Assembly: GCA_965277855.1 (NCBI GenBank)
Contig: OZ255847.1
Span: 558,001-622,000, forward strand
DNA length: 64,000 nt
Source of the DNA: Bog-105 sp965277855
GTDB lineage: Bacteria > Acidobacteriota > Terriglobia > Bryobacterales > Bryobacteraceae
Direction of reading: 5' to 3'
Shown here piece by piece: positions 1 to 8,886 of the stretch. Below the pieces are notes generated by a model. That model did not search any database. It was given only the letters and a program-made list of their open reading frames with translations, and was not told where the DNA came from. The position numbers and the translations under genes are program-made. Each line of letters starts with the position of its first letter. The first letter of the stretch is position 1.

Positions 1-1
1 A

Positions 2-1036
2 AAGGACCATCGCTTCGATACTCTGTCCTGGATGGACGCCGCCCAGGCGCTGGTACAAGCCATCTCGAGTGCGTTGCTGGTTTGGATGGGCCTGCGTTTC
101 TGGGCCATCGCAATCAGCGGGTTGCTAGGAGCCGTCGTCGCGAGCGCTCTCCCTTATACCCGCCGTCCTACGAGCTGGGCACGGCCACAGTTCACCTCCA
201 TCTACGAATCCATTGTTTTTAGCTGGCATATTCTCATATCCCGGCTTGCCTGGTATCTCTATTCCAATGCCGATTTCATAGTCGCCGGCCGCGTTCTTGG
301 GCAAGCTGCTCTAGGTTCTTATACAGTTGCCTGGAATTTTGCCAACCTGCCGGGCGAGAAGATCGTCGCCCTGGTCACTTCGGTGACTCCTACCTTTTTT
401 GCTACCGTACGAAACGACAAAGAGGCGGTGCGCAACTATTTTTCTACCCTTACCGAAGTCCTCGCGGTTATCATGTTCCCTATCGTTTCCGGATTTGCTT
501 TGCTGGCGCCCTATTTGGTTCCGCTCGCCTTTGGGCCGCAATGGCGTTCGGCCGTGGTTCCCATGCAGCTGCTGGCGATATACACCTTTCTCCGCTCGGT
601 TGTCGCTCTGCTTCCGCAAATCCTGATCGCTATTGGCGAAACACGCTTTGCGATGTGGAGCTCCCTCTCCATCCTCGCTTTGCTTCCAGGCACCTTTTGG
701 ATTGCCAGCCGCTGGGGTATTCTGGGCATCGCCGCGGCTTGGGTAGCCGTTTACCCGCTACTTACTATTCCGCTCTATAAACGCACCTTTAGGATCATTG
801 AGATGTCAGTAAGTCAATATCTGGCTGTTCTGGCCCCATCGCTTGTGAGTACGGTAGTAATGGCCATGGCGGTAGAAGCGGTTCAGATCAGCCTGCCTGT
901 CCACACCGCCGCAATTCTGAGACTCACCGTTGAAGCCGCGACAGGTATATTCGTTTATCCCGCGATCCTGCTTCTGTTTTTCCGGCAGTTCGCTCTTAAG
1001 TACTGCCAACTAGCAAAGCGTCTCAAAAGCGCTTGA
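2..1036 (+). CDS. Polysaccharide flippase (Wzx/RfbX-like), C-terminal part, cut by window start
   Basis: The reading frame is open to the first base of the window, so the gene begins upstream; the ATG at 32 is probably internal. The visible 345 or so residues form at least eight hydrophobic membrane segments separated by short basic loops. The stretch near 75-110 (SNADFIVAGRVLGQAALGSYT) matches the MATE-like oligosaccharide flippase fold, in which lipid-linked repeat units are moved across the inner membrane. This would fit an O-antigen or exopolysaccharide cluster lying mostly left of the window. The substrate cannot be told. It ends 10 bp before the convergent RNase T2 gene. Confidence 0.85.
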   Translation, partial: KDHRFDTLSWMDAAQALVQAISSALLVWMGLRFWAIAISGLLGAVVASALPYTRRPTSWARPQFTSIYESIVFSWHILISRLAWYLYSNADFIVAGRVLGQAALGSYTVAWNFANLPGEKIVALVTSVTPTFFATVRNDKEAVRNYFSTLTEVLAVIMFPIVSGFALLAPYLVPLAFGPQWRSAVVPMQLLAIYTFLRSVVALLPQILIAIGETRFAMWSSLSILALLPGTFWIASRWGILGIAAAWVAVYPLLTIPLYKRTFRIIEMSVSQYLAVLAPSLVSTVVMAMAVEAVQISLPVHTAAILRLTVEAATGIFVYPAILLLFFRQFALKYCQLAKRLKSA

Positions 1037-1046
1037 ATTTTTCGAT

Positions 1047-1700
1047 CTAATTCACCGGAGGCACTACAAAGGTACCGCCCGTTACGTCCCGGACTCCAGC
1101 GCAGGCGAGCGGCACGGGACTTGGCCCCTTGGCAAAACAGAACTCCGCGGCGTTCAAATAGTTGCCGCGCAGTTGCACGACAATGTCGGCATCGGTCAAA
1201 TTCCCGTTTAGGCTTTCAAATGCCTGCTTCAGCTCTTTCGGGTGCAGCGTGACCGACGATTTTGGGGCTTGAAATTGCGCGGGAATCTTGACCGAATCGA
1301 AAGTCTGGCGGATCAGCGCAAAATAGGCGTCACCGCTCAGACCACTGCACGTTCCGTGCGTCTGCCATTCGTGCTGGATAATTTCTGCCGGCATGATGTC
1401 AGCAATCGAAGACGGATGGCTGGGGCCCGGCTGAGTCGTTGCGCAATTCGACGGATAGCTGCCGTTGTTATTCTGCGGCCAAAGTCCATGCACCACAAAC
1501 CCTTTATGGGCGCTGCATTGCGCCGCGTTTGGTTTGCTGTGGCAGAACTCCGGACTCCACGACATCACAAACAAGTAAAAATCGAAAACACCCGCCTGGC
1601 CACCCTGTGCGCGGCTGTGCCGACGGTGCGACGGGAAACACGTCAGCGCAAGCGCCAGCAAGGCGACAAATATACGAACTACACTCATCACTTTCACCAT
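1047..1700 (-). CDS. Secreted ribonuclease T2 family protein
   Basis: Both catalytic signatures of RNase T2 are present: FVVHGLWP at about residues 68-75 (CAS I) and HEWQTHGTC at about 110-118 (CAS II), each carrying a catalytic His. These enzymes cut single-stranded RNA through 2',3'-cyclic phosphates without base preference. I chose the ATG at 1700 because it gives a normal signal peptide (basic MVKVMSVVRI, then a hydrophobic run, then an AQ cleavage region); a longer frame reaches 1733. Six or more Cys in the mature part suggest disulphides and action in the periplasm or outside. It is divergent from the peroxiredoxin gene and is probably used for phosphate or nucleotide scavenging. Confidence 0.9.
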   Translation of the reverse strand: MVKVMSVVRIFVALLALALTCFPSHRRHSRAQGGQAGVFDFYLFVMSWSPEFCHSKPNAAQCSAHKGFVVHGLWPQNNNGSYPSNCATTQPGPSHPSSIADIMPAEIIQHEWQTHGTCSGLSGDAYFALIRQTFDSVKIPAQFQAPKSSVTLHPKELKQAFESLNGNLTDADIVVQLRGNYLNAAEFCFAKGPSPVPLACAGVRDVTGGTFVVPPVN

Positions 1701-1760
1701 GCACTCGCTAGCAGTTGAATTTTCGATCCGCACCTATTGTACGAACGGGCAAATCCCAAG

Positions 1761-1784
1761 TGGCAGGCTAAAGTCTACCCCACG
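1761..1784. repeat. Dispersed intergenic repeat, copy 1
   Basis: The stretch TGGCAGGCTAAAGTCTACCC matches 18 of 20 bases with 8845-8864 (TGGCAGCCTAAAGCCTACCC). Both copies are outside genes and lie a short distance upstream of a start codon. The core is nearly self-complementary (GGCTAAAGTC). This looks like a small dispersed repeat of the REP type; its function is unknown. Confidence 0.5.
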
Positions 1785-1833
1785 GTCAGGTAGAATTCGG
1801 ATGAGCCGAACTTTTACCGAAGGAACAATTCGC

Positions 1834-2397
1834 ATGAACTCTCAAACCCTCTCTCGCCGTTTCCGCCTGCTTTCCGGGGCCGCCGTGCTTGCCGTGTCAC
1901 TTGGTGTTGTCCCTGCCTTCACCGACGACGCCATGCCGCAAGCCGGACAGGCTGCGCCTGCCTTTCAGCTGCCGTCGCAAGATGGTTCGCAGGTCAGCCT
2001 TAGCGACATGAAAGGCAAGTGGGTCGTCCTGTACTTCTATCCCAAAGACGGCACTCCCGGCTGCACTATCGAGGCGCATAATTTTCAGCGCGACCTTCCC
2101 AAGTACGAAGAGCACAATGCCGTCATTGTGGGCGTCAGCGTCGATTCCGCCGACAGCCACAAAGAGTTCTGCGCCAAGCAGAGTTTGACTTTTAAGCTGC
2201 TGGCCGATACCGATAAGAAGGTTGTCCAACAATACGGCTCCATGCGCAACATGATGGGAATGAAGATGGCGGCCCGCAACACCTTCCTCATCAATCCCGA
2301 AGGACAGATCGTCAAAGTGTGGACGGGCGTTGACCCCAAGACGCATAGTGAAGCGGTCCTCAGCACGCTGATGGAGATGCAAAACAAGAAGTCGTAA
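1834..2397 (+). CDS. Peroxiredoxin, Bcp/AhpC-TSA family, exported
   Basis: This is a thiol peroxidase that reduces hydrogen peroxide and organic hydroperoxides. The peroxidatic Cys lies at about residue 77 in DGTPGCTIEAHNF. The Cys found five residues later in E. coli Bcp is replaced (TIEAHNF), so resolution must use another Cys, such as that in EFCAKQS, or an external thiol. The ATG at 1834 was chosen because GAAGGAAC at 1819-1826 is a good ribosome site and the product begins with a signal peptide (RRFRLLSGAAVLAVSLGVVPAF). A longer frame to 1699 overlaps the divergent RNase gene and is unlikely. Location is probably periplasmic. Confidence 0.9.
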   Translation: MNSQTLSRRFRLLSGAAVLAVSLGVVPAFTDDAMPQAGQAAPAFQLPSQDGSQVSLSDMKGKWVVLYFYPKDGTPGCTIEAHNFQRDLPKYEEHNAVIVGVSVDSADSHKEFCAKQSLTFKLLADTDKKVVQQYGSMRNMMGMKMAARNTFLINPEGQIVKVWTGVDPKTHSEAVLSTLMEMQNKKS

Positions 2398-2443
2398 CAG
2401 CTTTAACCCTGGACCGTCCATCGAGTGAAAGGGATGTTCCAGG

Positions 2444-2941
2444 ATGCAAAACGCAAGAGATTGTTCAGTAGTGGCTGTGTTCACGAGTGCCGATGACGCG
2501 CGGTCGGCGCAGGCGGAATTGCGGGCAGCGGGCTTCAGAGCTGATCGAATCTATAGCTCGGTCGAAACGACAGTCGCTGCCGCTCCTGCTGCGGCCACTC
2601 GACCCGAGGGTCACATCGCCCATTGGCTACGATCACTCTTCGGCAGCGAAGAGCATAGCCATTTTCACGGTTACCAGCGCGCCTTATCCAGCGGACAGTA
2701 TGTGGTAGGCGTCGATACTTCAGATGCGGATGCGGGGAAGGCTTCAGAGATTTTTGCCCGCTTTTCTCCGATTGACGTACACACCGATGACTTCGGCGCG
2801 GCGCATGGCATCAGCACGTCAGATACGGAAAGCGGAGGTTACAAGGGCAGCGAATCGGATATCCTGAACGCCCGCGACGAATTGGCGGCGGTACGGGTAT
2901 ATCCGCGAACCGTTAAGGACGATTTGGCTACGCGGCTGTAG
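2444..2941 (+). CDS. Conserved hypothetical protein, YflT/general-stress-like N-terminus
   Basis: A soluble 165-residue protein without signal peptide or membrane segment. The first 35 residues (VVAVFTSADDARSAQAELRAAGF) resemble the small alpha/beta domain of heat-induced or general stress proteins related to YflT, repeated more weakly around residues 85-110 (YVVGVDTSDADAGKASEIF). The C-terminal third is acidic and probably flexible. GAAAGGGA about 10 bp upstream of the ATG serves as ribosome site. It follows the peroxiredoxin by 46 bp on the same strand, so a shared stress role is possible but is inference only. Confidence 0.65.
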   Translation: MQNARDCSVVAVFTSADDARSAQAELRAAGFRADRIYSSVETTVAAAPAAATRPEGHIAHWLRSLFGSEEHSHFHGYQRALSSGQYVVGVDTSDADAGKASEIFARFSPIDVHTDDFGAAHGISTSDTESGGYKGSESDILNARDELAAVRVYPRTVKDDLATRL

Positions 2942-2967
2942 TAGGTTCTGATGTTATGAAGACAAAA

Positions 2968-3003
2968 TTGGCCGCAGATTAACACGGATCAACGCAGATA
3001 AAC
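2968..3003. repeat. Short degenerate repeat, GCAGATTAACACGGATCAACGCAGATAAA type
   Basis: Between two genes lie three close variants of the unit GCAGATTAAC / CGGATCAAC / GCAGATAAAC in direct succession. Arrays of such CAGATTAACGCAGAT-like units recur between genes in many environmental bacterial genomes, from memory. Only this short copy is visible here, so a family assignment is tentative. Confidence 0.4.
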
Positions 3004-3020
3004 CGGTTATTATTCTGCGT

Positions 3021-5531
3021 TTAGCTGCCTGGTCCTAGCGAAGTGGCGCTGGCTGTTTTCTCGCCTCGCAGCCAGACATACAACTGACCGTGCGGAGGCG
3101 GCGGGTCCGGGAGTGTGACTTGCAGTTCCTGTTTTTGCCCTTGTCCTTGAATGGGCGCGGGGAGCGTAGCGATCGGAAATGGTTCGAGTTGATCCCAGCC
3201 CGCTTTCTCGATCATCTCCAGGTTGCGTCCGTTTAAGACATAGGTGCGCTTTCCATCCTGTGCCGTTTGAGGGGTCTTCGCAAACGAGTCGATCTGTGGA
3301 AGCCGGACAATGCGCGCTAAAGTGAAGGGCTGCGAATCTCCGCTGTGTGCGTTGTTGATGCTGGCCTGCAGCTCACAGCCAGCGGGAAATTCGCTCGTGT
3401 CGACTGAAAGAAAGAGCTGATCCTGCGAAAGCTGTTGCAAGCTGTACTTGGTATTCTGCTGGCCGATGTGCAAGGAAACCGGCGTGCCGCTGTCTTCCGC
3501 ACAGGCAACCTTTAAGACACTGGTAGCGGGCACGTTACGCACGTCCAGCAGAGCCGTCAGATTGTACCCGGCCGGGAACTCGTCTGCCGGTAGCGTCATG
3601 GTCATTCCGCTGGGTAGGGATAAATGGGAACTTGCAATAGCGGGTAGCGGCCCGGTGATCCGCAACGCCTCAGGCAGCATCATCGGCTCATTCCGATCCG
3701 CCACATCCGCGTGAATCGCCAGCGCCGTGCCGGGTTTCAAGTCGGACCGTATCTGCACGGTGACGCTCCGATCTTTGCCATTTGGAGCAGCCTGGCCCAT
3801 GTCGAATGTCACGCCAGGGGCTTCCAGTTTCGAGATCAACTCCAGGCGTTCACCTTTTAGAACGTAGTGCTGCGTGGCTTCTCCCTGGTTCGCCAGGATC
3901 GGAAGATTCTCGATCTTGGGAAGATTGGGCAGAATGCTGATCCTCACGGCATGGCTCTTGGCATCCTGCTGTGTGAGTAACAACTCGTATTTGCCCGGAT
4001 CGAGATCGGCGGTATCAATCTGCAAGTCGGCATGTTGCTGTGGTCCCTCGCGTAATCCTTTGGGCAAGATAAAACGCAAGGGCTGTGCGATGGCAAATTC
4101 ATCATCCAGCTTCTTGATTTCCGCCTTGGTCAGGAAGTCGAAGTCGGCGTCGGCCAGTGTAACAGGCACTTTGCCGGATTTTGCGAGCAGCCTGTCTTGC
4201 GAATCGGGTTCCAGCCGCGCCGAGGTAAAGGTGCTGAGCGGCGCGACGTGTATTGCTCCAGATGCCTCGAATTGAGTCCAGTCCCAATAGGCAGAGAGGT
4301 GGTAGTCGCCGGCCGCTATGGGCGCTTTGGTCAAATCCAGTTCGAGTGATTTCTGGTTGCCTAGTTTTAAGACGGCGATGCCAGCCTTCTGTCCTTTTTC
4401 ATTCTCAAGCGTCCACTTTCGAGCTCGCTGTAAATACTTCCACTGCGCATCCGGCACCTCAACCGGCAGGGGGCTTTTCAGGCTGGCGGGCACGTAGTCC
4501 GCCTGGCCGATTTTTAAGGAAGGCGCAGGCGTATTCGGGACCCGTACTGCCCAGATATAAGCAACGCGCGTATGCGGCGGCGCAGGGGTACGCTGGCCGC
4601 ACAGATTTAAACCGTCTTTTGGTTGGGGCTGCGCCAGGGGCTGCGCGAATGACGAGCGAAACTGCATGCCCGGGAAGGCGATATAGCGCAGATCGAGCAA
4701 CATCGCTGCGCCGCCGGCCGCCAGCCCGATCGGGCTTCCGAAGAACAGTGTGGCCGCTGCCGTTGCCAGGCTCGCCGTCTGGCCGACCCGCTCCGCCGCG
4801 GAACTCGCCAGCGGATTATAGGTGGCCAGCTGCGGATTCATGGCGGCAAACAGGGCCTGCGCTTGCACCGCAGTGGGTTGTGTCTTGTCAATCGAAACTG
4901 CCACGCCGTACTGCGAGGCGAAACCTGTCAGCGCTGCATTGACACTGGCGGACGAGCTGCCGGAATTGGAGAGCGCATCCACCAGGGCCTCTGTTTGCGC
5001 GGTTTTTTCGGCATAGTCTGCCAGCTGCGCGATCAGCAGATCGTCTTGGGACAGAAATCCTTCTACTTTCTTCCGGCTCAAGCCCTGCGGCCCGTAGACG
5101 AGAGCTGCCAGCGCGATGGTCCGGGGAATTTCCCATTGCTGCGGCTTCTCCGCCGCCTTTGGTTCGGTGACCAGCAACGGTGGTTCTTTGGGCTGGTGCT
5201 TCGCCGGCACCAAAAGGAGCGCCACCTCGCCCGGCCGTTTCTCGTGCCCGCGCATGATCGGCGAGTAGAGAACCGTGTCGCCTTCCGTTAAGTGGTTGAT
5301 CGTTTGGAAGGGAAGCATCTCGGCATTGGCCGGACTTTTCACTCGCAAATCTACCGCTCCGATTGGCGCTCCAGCCGGACAGGCGATCGGCGGTGGGGCC
5401 TGCGTGGGATCCGCAGCCGGTGAATTATCTTGTGGGGCACTCGGCGCCGCGTTTTGAGCGGCATTTTGAGCAACCAGCAACGCCGTCAATAAAATCAGAG
5501 AAAGCGTGCAGCGGCCGAAAAATCTACCCAA
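3021..5531 (-). CDS. Large exported protein of unknown function
   Basis: An 836-residue protein with an N-terminal signal peptide (CTLSLILLTALLVAQNAAQ) followed by a Pro/Ala-rich linker. A hydrophobic patch near residue 255-280 (LFFGSPIGLAAGGAAMLLD) may be one membrane segment. From about residue 400 on, the sequence reads as a series of beta-rich, Ig-like repeats with recurring patterns of the type YVLKGERLE / YVLNGRNLE and GKYELLLTQ / GDYHLSAYW. I do not recognise a named family. The frame opens at a TTG with no clear ribosome site, so the start is uncertain. It is divergent from transketolase. A cell-surface or periplasmic scaffold role is possible. Confidence 0.75.
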   Translation of the reverse strand: MGRFFGRCTLSLILLTALLVAQNAAQNAAPSAPQDNSPAADPTQAPPPIACPAGAPIGAVDLRVKSPANAEMLPFQTINHLTEGDTVLYSPIMRGHEKRPGEVALLLVPAKHQPKEPPLLVTEPKAAEKPQQWEIPRTIALAALVYGPQGLSRKKVEGFLSQDDLLIAQLADYAEKTAQTEALVDALSNSGSSSASVNAALTGFASQYGVAVSIDKTQPTAVQAQALFAAMNPQLATYNPLASSAAERVGQTASLATAAATLFFGSPIGLAAGGAAMLLDLRYIAFPGMQFRSSFAQPLAQPQPKDGLNLCGQRTPAPPHTRVAYIWAVRVPNTPAPSLKIGQADYVPASLKSPLPVEVPDAQWKYLQRARKWTLENEKGQKAGIAVLKLGNQKSLELDLTKAPIAAGDYHLSAYWDWTQFEASGAIHVAPLSTFTSARLEPDSQDRLLAKSGKVPVTLADADFDFLTKAEIKKLDDEFAIAQPLRFILPKGLREGPQQHADLQIDTADLDPGKYELLLTQQDAKSHAVRISILPNLPKIENLPILANQGEATQHYVLKGERLELISKLEAPGVTFDMGQAAPNGKDRSVTVQIRSDLKPGTALAIHADVADRNEPMMLPEALRITGPLPAIASSHLSLPSGMTMTLPADEFPAGYNLTALLDVRNVPATSVLKVACAEDSGTPVSLHIGQQNTKYSLQQLSQDQLFLSVDTSEFPAGCELQASINNAHSGDSQPFTLARIVRLPQIDSFAKTPQTAQDGKRTYVLNGRNLEMIEKAGWDQLEPFPIATLPAPIQGQGQKQELQVTLPDPPPPHGQLYVWLRGEKTASATSLGPGS

Positions 5532-5599
5532 GCGAAAAAACCATTTAATACTTAGGATAACGTGCGGACTGCCCCACTGTCCTCTGTTCCCAGGGCTCA

Positions 5600-5617
5600 G
5601 AAAAAACTGGTTTTTTC
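5600..5617. repeat. Perfect A/T-rich palindrome between divergent genes
   Basis: GAAAAAAC-TG-GTTTTTTC is an 18-base inverted repeat with 8-base arms, placed in the 185 bp gap between the divergent unknown gene and transketolase. It could act as an operator, a bent or cruciform element, or a short terminator. There is no evidence to choose. Confidence 0.45.
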
Positions 5618-5716
5618 ACTCAAGTACTACTCTGGAGGAGCGATCCCCTGACGCGGACTGAAGTGGAAGTCTGCGACACAAAATAGCCAGATCCCAGTCC
5701 ATGAGGAGAGAAAAAA

Positions 5717-7855
5717 GTGCCAACTACTGAAACCCAGACCACCCTCGAAGATCTTTGCATCAACACCATCCGTTTCCTGTCCGCCGACGCCGTGCAGCAG
5801 GCCAACTCTGGCCATCCCGGTATGCCGATGGGCGCCGCTGCTATGGCCTACACGCTGTGGACCAAGTTCCTCAAGTTCAACCCGAAAGATCCGCATTGGT
5901 TCGATCGGGATCGTTTCGTTCTTTCGGCCGGCCATGGTTCGATGTTGCTCTACAGTCTGCTTTACCTCACCGGTTACGACCTGCCGCTGGACGAGATCAA
6001 GCGTTTCCGCCAGTGGGACAGCAAGACGCCTGGTCATCCAGAACGCGGGCGCACGGTCGGCGTGGAAGTATCCACCGGTCCGCTCGGGCAAGGGTTCGGG
6101 AACGCCGTCGGGCTGGCCATGGCTGAAGCCTGGTTTGCGGCGCGCTTCAACCGTCCGGGTCATGAAATTGTCGATCACTACACGTACGGTATTTGCGGGG
6201 ATGGCGATCTGATGGAAGGAATCAGTCAGGAGGCCGCGTCGCTGGCTGGTCATCTGCAGTTGGGCAAACTGATCTTTATGTACGATCAGAACCACATTTC
6301 GCTAGCAGGCGGCACCAGCCTTTGTTTCACGGAAGATGTCGGCAAACGTTTTGAAGCGTACGGCTGGCACACGCGCCATGTCGAACGCGGCAACGATACC
6401 GAAGACATCACCAAGGCACTCGAAGAAGCGCGCGCCCAAAAGCATCGGCCGTCGCTGATACTGGTGCACACCCATATCGGGTATGGCAGCCCGAAGAAGC
6501 AGGACACCTTCGAAGCGCACGGCAATCCGCTGGGCGATGAGGAATTGGAAGCCGCGAAGAAAGCGCTTGGCTGGGCGAGTATGGACAAGTTCTTTCTGCC
6601 CGATGACTCAGTCAAGTTCTTCCGCCAGATCGGCGACAAAGGCGCTGCCAAACAGAAAGACTGGCAATCCCGTTTTGACGCTTACAAAAAAGATTTTGCC
6701 AAAGAAGCCGCGGAACTGGAGCAGATGCTCAGCGACAAACTTCCGAATAACTGGAAAGCCGATTTGCCGAAATGGAAGCCGGACGACAAGCCGCTGGCTA
6801 CTCGCGCCGCGGGCGGACAGGTAATGAATGCACTCGCCAAGAACGTTCCCAACCTGCTGGGCGGTTCGGCCGACCTAAATCCATCTACCAACACCGCACT
6901 GAAAGGCGAGGGCGATTTCCAGCCGCCCGAGGCTGAAGGTCCGGCGACGCAGGGAGCTGTCGGCGGCGTCTGGGGTTATGCCGGACGCAACATGGCTTTT
7001 GGAGTACGAGAACACGCTATGGGCGCGGCTGTGAACGGCATGGCTGCACATGGTGGGCTGCTTCCCTTTAGCGCCACCTTCATGGTGTTCTCCGACTATA
7101 TGAAGCCAGCCGTCCGTCTCGGTGCGCTCAGTGATCTCAAAGCCTTCTATATCTTTACGCACGATAGCGTGGCGGTCGGCGAAGACGGACCGACGCACGA
7201 ACCGGTTGAACAACTGGCCGGTTTGCGCGCGATCCCTCAGCTCAATGTCATGCGGCCGGCGGATGCCACTGAAACCTCCGAGTGCTGGGCCGTCGCAATG
7301 GAGCACGACGGCCCCAGCCTGTTCGCTCTCACCCGACAGAACCTTCCTCACCTCGACCGCGGCAAGGTCAAGAACGGGGACGTGAGCAAAGGCGCATATA
7401 TTCTGTCTGAAGCCGAGGGCGGGCAGCCTGAGGTGCTTCTGATCGGCTCCGGCTCTGAGGTCTCGTTATGCACGAAGGCGCAGGAAAAGCTGCAAAAAGA
7501 CTATGGCATCAAGGCGCGGGTAGTCAGTTTGCCCAGTTGGTATCTTTTCGCGGCGCAAGATCAGGCGTATCGAGACAGCGTAATTCCACCGGCTCTGAAA
7601 AAGCGCGTAACGGTGGAAGCGGCCTCCACTTATGGATGGGAGCGTTTTGCCGGCGACGAAGGCATCATGATTGGCATCGACCACTTCGGCGCTTCCGCAC
7701 CAGGCGGTGAAATCATGAAGCACTTCGGCTTCACGTCCGAGCACGTAACAGCTGCTGCTCTCGAACTCATGGGACGTAAAGAAGAAGCGAAAAAGGAGTA
7801 CGGGTCGGATACGACTAACGTTGCTCCCACCTCGCCCCAGGAAGGCCACTCGTAA
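5717..7855 (+). CDS. tkt: Transketolase
   Basis: This enzyme moves two-carbon ketol units between sugar phosphates in the pentose-phosphate and Calvin pathways, using thiamine diphosphate and Mg. The N-terminal cofactor domain shows SGHPGMPMGA (31-40) and the binding motif GDGDLMEG (161-168) ending at DQNHIS. The central pyrimidine-binding domain has FGVREHAMGA and the substrate-side GEDGPTHEPVEQLA. The start is GTG at 5717 with GAGGAG eight bases upstream. At 712 residues it is slightly longer than the E. coli protein (about 663). The CHAD gene starts four bases after its stop, so they are probably co-transcribed. Confidence 0.97.
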   Translation: MPTTETQTTLEDLCINTIRFLSADAVQQANSGHPGMPMGAAAMAYTLWTKFLKFNPKDPHWFDRDRFVLSAGHGSMLLYSLLYLTGYDLPLDEIKRFRQWDSKTPGHPERGRTVGVEVSTGPLGQGFGNAVGLAMAEAWFAARFNRPGHEIVDHYTYGICGDGDLMEGISQEAASLAGHLQLGKLIFMYDQNHISLAGGTSLCFTEDVGKRFEAYGWHTRHVERGNDTEDITKALEEARAQKHRPSLILVHTHIGYGSPKKQDTFEAHGNPLGDEELEAAKKALGWASMDKFFLPDDSVKFFRQIGDKGAAKQKDWQSRFDAYKKDFAKEAAELEQMLSDKLPNNWKADLPKWKPDDKPLATRAAGGQVMNALAKNVPNLLGGSADLNPSTNTALKGEGDFQPPEAEGPATQGAVGGVWGYAGRNMAFGVREHAMGAAVNGMAAHGGLLPFSATFMVFSDYMKPAVRLGALSDLKAFYIFTHDSVAVGEDGPTHEPVEQLAGLRAIPQLNVMRPADATETSECWAVAMEHDGPSLFALTRQNLPHLDRGKVKNGDVSKGAYILSEAEGGQPEVLLIGSGSEVSLCTKAQEKLQKDYGIKARVVSLPSWYLFAAQDQAYRDSVIPPALKKRVTVEAASTYGWERFAGDEGIMIGIDHFGASAPGGEIMKHFGFTSEHVTAAALELMGRKEEAKKEYGSDTTNVAPTSPQEGHS

Positions 7856-7858
7856 AAG

Positions 7859-8812
7859 ATGGCCTCTCCCCTCAAACGATCGGAACCAGTCGCGGCGACC
7901 GTAAAGCGGGTGATACTTGACGAGCTCTCTTTCGCTTCCAAGAAGCTCGTCAAGCACGATGATGCCAAACGAGACAAGGCGATTCACGAAGCTCGCAAGA
8001 GCATCAAGAAAATACGGGGCTTGCTGCGCATGGTCCGGCCGCTGCTCGGCAAGACTTACTCCAGGGAAAACGGTCACTTTCGAAAGATGAGCCGGGATCT
8101 GGCCGATTTCCGGGACGCGGCGGTGCTGCTGGAAGTATTCGACCAGCTGTGCGCCAGAAACACGGGCGGACATAACGCGGATTCGGCGAAAGCAATTCGC
8201 CAGGGCCTGGACCTCGATAAACAAGAGCTCGACGGGCGTCCGGATGCGGCTGAGATCGTGCAGGACGCCGCTGAAAAGCTCGATGCGGCCGGGCAGAGAG
8301 TCGAGACCTGGCCGCTGGAGTTGCATCGGATCGAAGATCTCGGCCCGGGTCTAAAGACGACGTATCGCCGGGGACGCCGTGCTTTGAAATCGGCGCAGAA
8401 ACAGAGTACGCCCAAGGCTTATCACAAGCTGCGAAAGCGCGTGAAAGATCGCTGGCATCAGGCGCGGCTGCTGGCAAACATTCAGGGCGCGGTCGCGCAC
8501 GACATGGATTCAAATCTGAAACAGCTGGCTACATGGCTGGGCGACGATCACAACTTAGCTGTGCTGCGGGATCGTCTTAAGCGGGACCCGGAGCGGTATG
8601 GAGGCGCGAGCGGAGTTGAGCCTTTCCTTGCGATCGTGGTTCGTGAGCAGAAAGACCTGCGCCGGAGCTCGTTGGCGGCCGGGGACAAACTGTTTGGGGA
8701 AAAGCCGTCGGTCTACCTTCGCCAGATCACCGCTTCCTGGCAAGCAGCGGCTCCGAAAAAGCCGGCGGCTAAAGCGAGTTCGCGAAAAACCGTAGCGAAG
8801 GTAGCGGGCTGA
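7859..8812 (+). CDS. CHAD domain-containing protein
   Basis: CHAD domains are all-helical bundles rich in His, Arg and Lys that bind inorganic polyphosphate. The two helix pairs are clear: AIHEARKSIKKIRGLLRMVRPLL at residues 40-62 and YHKLRKRVKDRWHQARLL near 184-201, each with the conserved H-xxR-K-xxxR pattern. There is no CYTH triphosphatase domain attached and no signal peptide. The basic tail (PKKPAAKASSRK) may add to anion binding. It begins four bases after transketolase and is followed by the RMD1-like gene; the link to the pentose-phosphate enzyme is unexplained. Confidence 0.9.
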   Translation: MASPLKRSEPVAATVKRVILDELSFASKKLVKHDDAKRDKAIHEARKSIKKIRGLLRMVRPLLGKTYSRENGHFRKMSRDLADFRDAAVLLEVFDQLCARNTGGHNADSAKAIRQGLDLDKQELDGRPDAAEIVQDAAEKLDAAGQRVETWPLELHRIEDLGPGLKTTYRRGRRALKSAQKQSTPKAYHKLRKRVKDRWHQARLLANIQGAVAHDMDSNLKQLATWLGDDHNLAVLRDRLKRDPERYGGASGVEPFLAIVVREQKDLRRSSLAAGDKLFGEKPSVYLRQITASWQAAAPKKPAAKASSRKTVAKVAG

Positions 8813-8844
8813 TCATCTCTAGTGGCGGCTAAAAGCAGAAGAGA

Positions 8845-8867
8845 TGGCAGCCTAAAGCCTACCCTAG
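8845..8867. repeat. Dispersed intergenic repeat, copy 2
   Basis: TGGCAGCCTAAAGCCTACCC matches the copy at 1761-1780 in 18 of 20 bases. It lies between the CHAD gene and the RMD1-like gene, 20 bp before the start codon. The core AGCCTAAAGCCT contains a short direct repeat. Confidence 0.5.
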
Positions 8868-8886
8868 GATATTTTGCACGACTGCC

